64,000 bases of DNA from Caryophanales bacterium UBA6449 (lineage in GTDB: Bacteria; Bacillota_I; Bacilli_A; RFN20; CAG-288), in assembly GCA_002437105.1 (NCBI GenBank), contig DJOB01000005.1, positions 116,620 to 180,619 of the forward strand, in the 5' to 3' direction. Positions 52,891 to 59,540 of the stretch are shown in pieces (position 1 is the stretch's first letter; each line of letters begins with the position of its first letter). The notes under the pieces were generated by a model. The model was not told the DNA's origin and did no database searches. It saw only the letters and a program-made list of their open reading frames with translations. A program made the translations under genes and the position numbers.

Positions 52891-54297
52891 ATGAAGTTCA
52901 AGAAGTTTTTCGTTTTCTGCTTAGCCCTTGCTTTTCCGTTCACCATAGTAGGGCGAGAAAAAATGGTATCGTCACAAATCGATGGTATCAAAGACAAAAC
53001 GGCTCAAGTGATTAGACGTGCGGTCAATCAATCAGCTGGAGATACGGAAGACCCTGATGAAATTTTTAGCCGTGCCATAGATGGCTACAAAGACGAATTC
53101 AAGGATTATCTAGATGTCACCGCTTTGAACGTCCAGGACAAGGAAGCTGTCAATCTTCCCGATTTCGACATCGATTACGTGGCGCCGGAATTCTACGATG
53201 TCATGTATGATTACCAAACCAAGCTTGAAGCATCGCTTACTATCATTCAGCTTGAAAGATACGAATCATTGAGAAAGCAGGATTATAATTTTGATAGATA
53301 TGTCACTTTGAATGACCTCAAGTTTTCAAATCTGAATCTATCCTTGAAATACATTCACGACGTCAAACCCATCAATCCAACACTGCCTATCACGCCCGTC
53401 AATCCGACTCTCCCTGGTAGTGGTAGTTCTACCACAAGAGCGGCTGCTGTTGCTACAGCTGGCATCATCACAATTTTGTCTAATGCTGGACTTGGTGAAA
53501 CTGTCATATCTGCATTCACCGCATGCATTTCGACAATGACCACAGGCCTATCGACAAGCTGGATTCCATTCATTGGATGGGCATTGGCTGTAGCCTTGAT
53601 TACTGGTGCTTTGATTGCCTTGGTTGTGATAATAGTCAAAAACTGGGACAAGATTAAGGCAGCTATAAATGACATCAAAGCTTGGTTCCTTGAGCAATTC
53701 TCAAGGTTTTCATCTCTCATCGAGTCATTCTTTGCGGATGCCATTGCACAAGGAAACGAATCGGTCGTTGCCTATAGAAAAGAAATAGATGGTAGAACAA
53801 GAGAGTTTGTTGATACCGAGATTACAACTGACGTTTTATCTAAAATTGTAGATAAATGTTTGAAAAATGACACTGTGTATCTTCTAGGGCATATTGGCGA
53901 TCCAGAGAAAGGCGAGCATTGGTGGATTTGCTACGATACAACCAAGCCACAGGTTGTTATAGACGAGAAGCTTTATAATTTTGGCATCTGCACTTACACT
54001 TGGTATAACAACACCGCAAAAAGAATGATGGCTTACGGCTCGTTACTAAATGGCGATTATTCATCTTTGATTTACGAAAGACCAGATAAAGGCACTGCCC
54101 TCGTGCATGGGGAAGAGAATTTGATTGGGTGGAATCATTATCATTTAGGCCACAAGGTCACTAATAATGGCTCTTCCGAGGTGATAAAGTATGAAACAAA
54201 GCCTTTAAAGTGGGCTCATTCCATGTTTGGAAAATTGTCTTACAGAAGTGTAGGCGGTAGTGATTATACTTACTACCCGAGTGGGAATCTTGGATGA
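52891..54297 (+). CDS. Secreted or membrane-inserted toxin-like protein of unknown family
   Basis: About 468 residues from ATG 52891 (MKFKKFFVFCLALAFPF), with AAAGGTGG ~10 bases upstream; an in-frame ATG at 52879 lies in the ribosome site. The N-terminus is a signal-like hydrophobic helix. The region ~45-170 is acidic/helical. A long Ala/Thr/Ser-rich hydrophobic stretch (about 180-260), including STSWIPFIGWALAVALITGALIALVVIIV, could be two membrane or pore-forming helices. The C-terminal ~180 residues look like a discrete domain: EHWWICYDTTKPQVVIDEKLYN, GWNHYHLGHKVTNNGSSEV and HSMFGKLSYRSVGG, with conserved-looking His residues. The start of the next gene overlaps its stop by 4 bases. Function is inferred from layout, not from a recognised family. 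Clearly AT-richer than neighbours. Confidence 0.7.
   Translation: MKFKKFFVFCLALAFPFTIVGREKMVSSQIDGIKDKTAQVIRRAVNQSAGDTEDPDEIFSRAIDGYKDEFKDYLDVTALNVQDKEAVNLPDFDIDYVAPEFYDVMYDYQTKLEASLTIIQLERYESLRKQDYNFDRYVTLNDLKFSNLNLSLKYIHDVKPINPTLPITPVNPTLPGSGSSTTRAAAVATAGIITILSNAGLGETVISAFTACISTMTTGLSTSWIPFIGWALAVALITGALIALVVIIVKNWDKIKAAINDIKAWFLEQFSRFSSLIESFFADAIAQGNESVVAYRKEIDGRTREFVDTEITTDVLSKIVDKCLKNDTVYLLGHIGDPEKGEHWWICYDTTKPQVVIDEKLYNFGICTYTWYNNTAKRMMAYGSLLNGDYSSLIYERPDKGTALVHGEENLIGWNHYHLGHKVTNNGSSEVIKYETKPLKWAHSMFGKLSYRSVGGSDYTYYPSGNLG
54154..54211 (+). repeat. Direct repeat, copy 1 (inside the toxin-like gene)
   Basis: 58 bases starting AAGGTCACTAATAATGGC, matching 55288-55345 at 51 of 58 positions in the same orientation. 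Confidence 0.9.
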
Positions 54298-54800
54298 TGA
54301 GATACTGTGGCCTTAAGTCTGAAGTTAGAATTTGCCGTGCCTTTGAAAATTTTGGACTTCCCGACTATTGCCTGTGCGTAAGCAAATGCAAAAACGGACT
54401 TTGCAAAATCGTTGTCTTTGATTCTTCAAATGGCGAGCCATACAAATATTGCACAACTTGGGTTGAAAATTTAATTCCTTTCCATGATGACAAAGAAAAA
54501 AAATACAAAAGCATATATCAACCAAAGATAATCGATATAAAATGCGAGTCTATCCAAATTTGCTCGAAAGAGAAAATTTACGCTTTGAGATTCGTTGACG
54601 AGCTGACGCTTGATATAGGCCAAAAAATCCAAGTCACCGACCCTACCAGTCCTTCTTTTTCAAACTATGGAATTATCGAAGATGTTATTTCGAATATGGA
54701 GTATTTAATCCAAAACGATTTCATTCCAAAATATAAGATTAAACTTGATAATGGAGAATTGTTTTTCTTCGATTCTTATCAAATCTCTAAGACTAGTTGA
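54294..54800 (+). CDS. Hypothetical partner (possible immunity) of the upstream protein
   Basis: A 168-residue soluble protein (MMRYCGLKSEVRICRAFENF...). ATG 54294 overlaps the stop of the upstream gene (ATGATGA), so translation is coupled, as often found for a toxin and its immunity protein. It is beta-rich, with Cys near the start (C5, C14) and a C-terminal IKLDNGELFFFDSYQISK. No family recognised. The immunity idea rests only on the gene order and overlap. Confidence 0.5.
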   Translation: MMRYCGLKSEVRICRAFENFGLPDYCLCVSKCKNGLCKIVVFDSSNGEPYKYCTTWVENLIPFHDDKEKKYKSIYQPKIIDIKCESIQICSKEKIYALRFVDELTLDIGQKIQVTDPTSPSFSNYGIIEDVISNMEYLIQNDFIPKYKIKLDNGELFFFDSYQISKTS

Positions 54801-54848
54801 TACTACTCATCCAGATAGTCTTAAAAATTAGTAAAAGGGGTGACTCTT

Positions 54849-55352
54849 TTGAAATACAAATATGGCGACATAGTTTATTGCACAGGCAACCAAATTTCTA
54901 ATGAACCCTTTCCTATGCAAGTTCTATCTTATGATAAAAAAACTGGGAAATACCTTTGCATTGATACGACGGAATATTCTCCAGGGGATTATGGAACATG
55001 TCTCTATCTAATTGCTGAGAATATGCTAGATTATTTTGAAAAAGTGGATAAAGATTATTCTGAAGAAATCAAGAAAATCTATAATTCAATGTTCCCTAAG
55101 AATTTAGACACACGATATTTCAATATATATGATGTGACCGAAAAAGAATTATTGGATTATAGAAAAGCTGTGTTGCGTAGAGAGGAATTCTATATTCCAA
55201 TTGCTACAGACGATGAAAGAAGATTAGAGAGTTTCACAGAAGTGATAAGTGGAAGATTGCATCTGCTGATTATAGGCATAAGAAGCAAGGTTACTGATAA
55301 TGGCTCTTTTGAGGTGATACAGTATGAAACAAAGCCCTCAAAGTTGATTTAG
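54849..55352 (+). CDS. Hypothetical island protein with a fused toxin-tail remnant
   Basis: About 167 residues. A TTG at 54849 (KYKYGDIVYCTGNQ) follows AAAAGGGGTG by ~6 bases; an in-frame GTG at 54840 is the alternative. It begins KYKYGDIVYC, a small beta-barrel-like start, with Y and D/E-rich middle. From about residue 140 the product (SKVTDNGSFEVIQYETKPSK) repeats the tail of the toxin-like protein (HKVTNNGSSEVIKYETKPLK). The DNA of 55288-55345 matches 54154-54211 with 7 differences in 58. So the last part of this frame probably comes from a decayed second toxin gene joined by deletion. Confidence 0.55.
   Translation: MKYKYGDIVYCTGNQISNEPFPMQVLSYDKKTGKYLCIDTTEYSPGDYGTCLYLIAENMLDYFEKVDKDYSEEIKKIYNSMFPKNLDTRYFNIYDVTEKELLDYRKAVLRREEFYIPIATDDERRLESFTEVISGRLHLLIIGIRSKVTDNGSFEVIQYETKPSKLI
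55288..55345 (+). repeat. Direct repeat, copy 2 (toxin-tail remnant)
   Basis: 58 bases starting AAGGTTACTGATAATGGC, the second copy of the toxin-tail sequence; it ends at a stop codon shortly after. Confidence 0.9.
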
Positions 55353-55397
55353 ACCTGACCTCTTGGTGAAAAAGAAATCCTTAGGCAGCTATCGCAT

Positions 55398-55429
55398 CCC
55401 CGATAGTTGAGTCTTAACTATTTTTGGGG
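55398..55429 (-). terminator. Possible hairpin after ybaK
   Basis: CCCC-G-ATAGTT / AACTAT-TTTT-GGGG with a 7-base loop, in an unusual bulged form; no clear T-run on either side. Tentative. Confidence 0.35.
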
Positions 55430-55432
55430 TCT

Positions 55433-55909
55433 TCAATCCTTTAGATCTGCTGGGATCAATTCGGCCACCTTGATCGCGTCAGTTAGCTTGATTCCGACCT
55501 GAGAGCCCAGCCTCCCTCCGGAGATGAAGATCTTCTCCTTATCTAGAGCAGAGGAGTCGATATAGTGCTTCATCCGCTTCTTCATTCCGATCGGAGAGCA
55601 GCCGCCATGGACATAACCCGTCAGGGGGAGGAGCTGTTTTAGCGGGATCATCTCGATGCTCTTTTCACCCGTGGCCTTCGCTGCCTTCTTTAGATTCAGC
55701 TCGGCATCGACCGGGATGAGAAAGGCGTAGTGTTCATTCGATTTTCCGACTGCGACGAGGGTCTTGAAGACCTGGTTGTGATCCTCTCCCAATATTCCCG
55801 CGATATCCGACCCCGTCAGTTTCGGGTTCGGGTCGTAGAACCGTGGATCATACTGGACCTTCGCCTTGTCCAGCAGCCGCATCACATTGGTCTTTATCTC
55901 TTTAGGCAT
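55433..55909 (-). CDS. ybaK: YbaK/EbsC-family aminoacyl-tRNA deacylase
   Basis: A ~158-residue trans-editing enzyme of the YbaK/ProX type that clears mischarged Cys-tRNAPro or similar. ATG 55909 (MPKEIKTNVMRLLDKAKV) is preferred; AGGAG stands ~10 bases upstream, and the upstream frame to 55957 runs into unlike sequence. Key segments are NQVFKTLVAVGK, with the conserved Lys, ELNLKKAAKATGEKSIEMIP, LPLTGYVHGGCSPIGMKK (the G-x-x-x-P loop) and KIFISGGRLGSQVGI. It is normal in length and compact. It marks the right boundary of the AT-rich island. Confidence 0.9.
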   Translation of the reverse strand: MPKEIKTNVMRLLDKAKVQYDPRFYDPNPKLTGSDIAGILGEDHNQVFKTLVAVGKSNEHYAFLIPVDAELNLKKAAKATGEKSIEMIPLKQLLPLTGYVHGGCSPIGMKKRMKHYIDSSALDKEKIFISGGRLGSQVGIKLTDAIKVAELIPADLKD

Positions 55910-56096
55910 GTCTTTTCTGCTCCTGCGTACCTTATATTTTATAGAGATATGGTTCAAATGGGTTAAAGGTGGGCTTCAACTGCGGTTTGCAGTTGTAAAA
56001 AGTGGCGCGCTGGGCTATATTTTTCCTGTGAAAAGGTGGTCTTTCGTCCGCGGGTTTTCTTATTTTTGGACGTTAGACTGAAGAGGAAATGTCATC

Positions 56097-58001
56097 ATGC
56101 AAAATATAAGGGTGGTCGCTTTGGGCGGCCTCAGTGAATCTGGAAGAAATTGCTACTGCATCGAGATCGATGACGATATATTCGTCGTCGAGTGTGGTCT
56201 CAAATATCCGACGGTCACCACTCCGGGCGTCGATTATCTCATCCCCAATTTTGATTATCTGAGGGCCAATTCCTCTCGGGTCAAGGCCATCATCGTGACT
56301 CACGCGCACGATACTACCTACGGTGCCCTGCCCTACCTCCTCAACCTGATGAACGTGCCCGTCTACGCTTCCGCTACCACCATCACCATGATCAGGATGG
56401 ATTATTCGAAGAGGTTCCGTCGCTTCGGCACCTACCATTTCGTGACGGTCACCCCCTCCTCGACCGTGCAGATCGCCGGTCACACCTTCGACTTCTTCCA
56501 GACTACCCACTCCATGCCCAATACCTTCGGCTTCGCCCTCCATACCGACGCGGGAAACATCGTCTATTCCTCGGATTTCATGTCTGACTACAGCCATATC
56601 GGCAACTACTCGTTCGATATGCCGAGGATGTGCAAGATCGCGTCGAGCGCCCCGACCCTGCTGCTCATGTGCGAGTCCGAGGGGGCTCAGCTCTCCGGCA
56701 CCGCTTCTCCCAAGCACCGCATCACTCCCCTGATCACTCCAGCCCTCGAGTCCCAGACCGGTGCTCTCTACATCGCGCTGTACACCGCTAATTTCTACAA
56801 CATCCAAGAGGTGATCAATGCGGCCGCCAAGTTCGGCAAGACGGTGATCTTCGCCAACCCTCAGCTGGCGGAGTATCTGCCCGCCTTCCACGCCTCCGGG
56901 GATCTCATCGTCCCGCAGGGCCACTACGCCAAACTGGAGGATATCGAGTCTGTTCCCGCCGATAAGCGAGTCATCATCCTGACGGGAAGCGGTCTCGAGC
57001 TCTTCAAGTCCATCAAGGATCTGGCAGCGGGAACCAAGCGCAACCAGGGGCTCAGCCTCGGACCGACCGATACCTTCATCATGGCTTGCCCCTCCGTTCC
57101 GCAGATCGAGGTGCAGCATACCGAGGCGCTCGATGCGGTCTTCACCACCGGCTGCAACTGCCTGAATATCACCCGTCGCGATATCGCCTCCATGCATGCG
57201 CAGCAGGAGGATATCAAGATGATGATCACCCTCTTCCGGCCGCGCTACTACATGCCCATCATCGGCGAATATCGTCAGCTGATGGCTAATGCGATGACCG
57301 CGGTGAGTATGGGATCGACGCTCAACCATCGCAACGTCTTCGTCTACGATAATGGAATGGTCGTCAAATTCGATGGCAAGGGCGACTTTGTCGCTCAGCC
57401 CGAGAAGGTGGTCACCGACGATGTGGTGATCGATGGCAACACCATCGCGACCGTTCCGGGCGATGTTCTCGAGGAGCGGGCGTCCATGGCTAAGGATGGC
57501 GTCCTGCTCATCATGTCTCTCGTCTCCATCAGGGAGAAGAAGCAGCTCTCCAAACCCGATGTGCAGATGAGGGGCTTCATCTACCTGAAGGACACCACCT
57601 CCTTGGTCGATAAGATAGACCAGATCTTCTCTACGACCATCGACTCGCTTTTGACTCACAGTCCGGAGGAAGGAACGGGCAAGCGGGTCGTCAGCTTCTA
57701 CGATATTCAGCGCAAGGTGGCCAACAAGGTTCAGCGGTTCCTGCAGAAGGAGACCGATAAGACGCCGCTGGTCATCTGCGTCATCCGGAACGCCGACGAG
57801 GCGGAGCGGAGCCAGCAGCAGCGCGCCCAGGCCAATCGGACCCGGAGCCAGCGCCCCTTCCATCCGCGCAATCCGTCCTTCAACCGTCCGGTTCGCCCGC
57901 GCTCCAGCGAGGCGGTGAAGGAGGAGAAGCCCGTAGGGTTCGATCTTCCGCTGCCGCGCGCCCCGATGGCGCCGACAGACGAGGGCGGTGAGAAGAAGTA
58001 G
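56097..58001 (+). CDS. RNase J-family protein (RNase J2-like) with a changed metal motif
   Basis: A 634-residue member of the RNase J beta-CASP nucleases. It begins NIRVVALGGLSESGRNCYCIE, with VDYLIPNFDYL. The metal motif expected as T-H-x-H-x-D-H reads T68-H-A-H-D-T-T74, so the Asp and last His are lost; GALPYLLNLMNVPVYA follows, as in RNase J2. THSMPNTFGFALHTDAGNIVYSSDFM also differs from the T-G-D-F form. The beta-CASP and C-terminal domains are present. The tail (about 570-634) is Arg/Gln/Pro-rich and probably disordered, possibly RNA-binding. It is likely a low-activity or structural partner of a second RNase J that is outside the window. Confidence 0.88.
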   Translation: MQNIRVVALGGLSESGRNCYCIEIDDDIFVVECGLKYPTVTTPGVDYLIPNFDYLRANSSRVKAIIVTHAHDTTYGALPYLLNLMNVPVYASATTITMIRMDYSKRFRRFGTYHFVTVTPSSTVQIAGHTFDFFQTTHSMPNTFGFALHTDAGNIVYSSDFMSDYSHIGNYSFDMPRMCKIASSAPTLLLMCESEGAQLSGTASPKHRITPLITPALESQTGALYIALYTANFYNIQEVINAAAKFGKTVIFANPQLAEYLPAFHASGDLIVPQGHYAKLEDIESVPADKRVIILTGSGLELFKSIKDLAAGTKRNQGLSLGPTDTFIMACPSVPQIEVQHTEALDAVFTTGCNCLNITRRDIASMHAQQEDIKMMITLFRPRYYMPIIGEYRQLMANAMTAVSMGSTLNHRNVFVYDNGMVVKFDGKGDFVAQPEKVVTDDVVIDGNTIATVPGDVLEERASMAKDGVLLIMSLVSIREKKQLSKPDVQMRGFIYLKDTTSLVDKIDQIFSTTIDSLLTHSPEEGTGKRVVSFYDIQRKVANKVQRFLQKETDKTPLVICVIRNADEAERSQQQRAQANRTRSQRPFHPRNPSFNRPVRPRSSEAVKEEKPVGFDLPLPRAPMAPTDEGGEKK

Positions 58002-58060
58002 GTCTTCTAGACGCGGTAAAATTCCGGTAGATTCGGATTCAGGAATCTATTCGAGTTAAA

Positions 58061-58089
58061 AAAAGGGGGAGCTTCACGCTCCCCCTTTT
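58061..58089. terminator. Bidirectional terminator
   Basis: AAAAGGGGGAGC-TTCAC-GCTCCCCCTTTT, between the convergent RNase J-like gene and deoC. Confidence 0.9.
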
Positions 58090-58107
58090 CGTCTGCGGGA
58101 AATCTGT

Positions 58108-58758
58108 CTAGCGCTGCGAGTCGAGGATCGCTTTGCCGTGGGAGGTACCGATCCGGTTGGCGCCCGCCTTCACCATCTGGACTAGCTCGTCGTAGTTCCT
58201 GACGCCCCCTGCAGCTTTGACACCGAGGTGGGGACCCACTACCGATCTCATGAGCGCGACATCGGCCGCGGTGGCACCCGACTTGGAGAATCCGGTCGAG
58301 GTCTTAGCGAAGTCGGCTCCGCCCTTCACGATGCACTCGCAGGCGCGGCGCTTCTCCTCGTCGGTCAGCAGGCAGCACTCGATGATCACCTTGAGCGTGT
58401 GTCCATGGCAGGCCTTCTTGACCTGGCTGATCTCGTCGGTGACGAAGGCGAGATCCCCGTCTTTAAGGCGGCCGATATTGATCACCATATCGATCTCATC
58501 GGCTCCGTTCGCGATCGCGTTCTCGGTCTCGAACACCTTGGTGGCCGTGGTGGTGGCGCCGAGGGGGAAACCGATGACGGTGGTCACGCCGGTCTGGGAG
58601 CCCTGCAGGAGCTCGTGGGCCCTGCTCACCCAGCTGGGGTTGACGCAGACGGTCTTGAATCCTTCCTCTCTCGCCTCCTGGCACAGGGCGACGATGTCCT
58701 TCTCCTGGGCATCGGGCTTAAGGATGGTCGAATCGATCAGCCTAGCAATATTTTCCAT
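58108..58758 (-). CDS. deoC: Deoxyribose-phosphate aldolase
   Basis: A 216-residue class I aldolase that splits 2-deoxyribose 5-phosphate into acetaldehyde and glyceraldehyde 3-phosphate, for use of deoxynucleosides. The Schiff-base Lys is in GGADFAKTSTGFSKSGA. The second Lys is in LGVKAAGGVRNYDE. NGADEIDMVINIGRLK carries the Asp. TTVIGFPLGATTTATKVFE is typical. RIGTSHGKAIL near the end has His where Ser is more common. GAGG lies ~10 bases before the ATG. Length is normal. Confidence 0.95.
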   Translation of the reverse strand: MENIARLIDSTILKPDAQEKDIVALCQEAREEGFKTVCVNPSWVSRAHELLQGSQTGVTTVIGFPLGATTTATKVFETENAIANGADEIDMVINIGRLKDGDLAFVTDEISQVKKACHGHTLKVIIECCLLTDEEKRRACECIVKGGADFAKTSTGFSKSGATAADVALMRSVVGPHLGVKAAGGVRNYDELVQMVKAGANRIGTSHGKAILDSQR

Positions 58759-58880
58759 TGATCTTTACCTCGGCTTGATATTCTATTACAGGCGGTGGAT
58801 CCCAGGGCTTCGACCGCCTTAAAAAAGTGGATATCAGGCGATCGACCTGCAGTTGTTGCACTATCTTTGGCGTTTTGTGG

Positions 58881-58886
58881 TATATT
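58881..58886 (+). promoter_or_regulatory. Extended -10 of rpsT
   Basis: TG-G-TATATT (TG at 58878-58879); a TTGCAC at 58856 is 19 bases from it and is a weak -35. Confidence 0.5.
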
Positions 58887-58936
58887 AACCGCTGCACGAT
58901 TTTTTAGACTGCTATTGAAAGGATATTAAGAGAAGT

Positions 58937-59233
58937 ATGGCAAACACCAAGTCCGCTCAGAGGGATATCATCACCAGCAGGAAGGCTCACCTGCGCAACG
59001 CTGCGTTCAAGAGCCAGGTTCGCACCGCGATCAAGCGCGTCGCTCTCGATGTCGAGAAGAAGGATCTCGCCAAGGCTGAGGCTGATCTGAAGCTGGCCTG
59101 CTCCGTCATCGACCGCTCCTATTCTCTGGGCATTCAGAAGAAGAATACTATCGGTCGGCAGAAGGCCCGTGTCTACGCCGATGTCAACGGTCTGCGCGCT
59201 GCTCTAGCCAAGACCGCCGAGGCGGCTAAGTAG
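58937..59233 (+). CDS. rpsT: Ribosomal protein S20
   Basis: A 98-residue, Lys/Ala-rich three-helix protein that binds 16S rRNA early in 30S assembly. MANTKSAQRDIITSRKAHLRNAAFKSQVRTAIKRV is the standard start. RSYSLGIQKKNTIGRQKARV carries the conserved K-N-x-A/x-x-R-x-K/R-x-R. Start ATG 58937; AAAGGA lies about 13 bases upstream. A strong terminator follows. Confidence 0.97.
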   Translation: MANTKSAQRDIITSRKAHLRNAAFKSQVRTAIKRVALDVEKKDLAKAEADLKLACSVIDRSYSLGIQKKNTIGRQKARVYADVNGLRAALAKTAEAAK

Positions 59234-59262
59234 TCGCAGGTCGAGCAACCTTTCAAAGTGGG

Positions 59263-59292
59263 AGGAGGTCTTTGACCTCCTTTTCTTTTTTT
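59263..59292 (+). terminator. Terminator of rpsT
   Basis: AGGAGGTC-TTT-GACCTCCT followed by TTTCTTTTTTTC. Confidence 0.92.
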
Positions 59293-59329
59293 CGCTGACA
59301 CTTGAAAAAGAGTCGTCTTAGCTAGATAA

Positions 59330-59538
59330 TTCCCCCGGCACCGAAGGGAAGTGAGTCGGGAGCGCTGCGCTGAGAGAGCCCAGGATGGTGGAAGCTGGGT
59401 CGCAGTCCCGCCTCTGTCGTCCCTGAGCCTTCCGGGAACGGACGTACCGCTGCGTTCAGCGGTGCAAGAGAGGGCGGGAGACCGCCAAGCGGGGTGGTAC
59501 CGCGCGCAAGCGTCCCTGCAACCGTCATCGGAGGTTTT
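59330..59538 (+). promoter_or_regulatory. T-box riboswitch of valS
   Basis: The conserved T-box core GGGGTGGTACCGCG...CGTCCC (59491-59516) is clear. Upstream, AGAGAG (about 59371) and a stem with loop GATGGTGGAAG (GNUG-like) form the stem I distal part: CCCAG...CTGGG. The specifier lies in the TCTGTCGTCCC segment (about 59415), where GTC would read Val; the exact triplet is not proven. Two more stems follow, CCGCTG...CAGCGG and GGCGG-GAGA-CCGCC. Only ~25 bases separate the core from the valS ATG, and no GGGACG-containing terminator or T-run is present, so control may act on translation. Confidence 0.88.
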
Positions 59539-59540
59539 TC

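Noticed and set aside
51870..55440. Attachment-site repeat of the tRNA-Ala 3' end
   Set aside because: No copy of the tRNA end was found near the right boundary, so integration at this tRNA is not proven; no integrase gene is present either.
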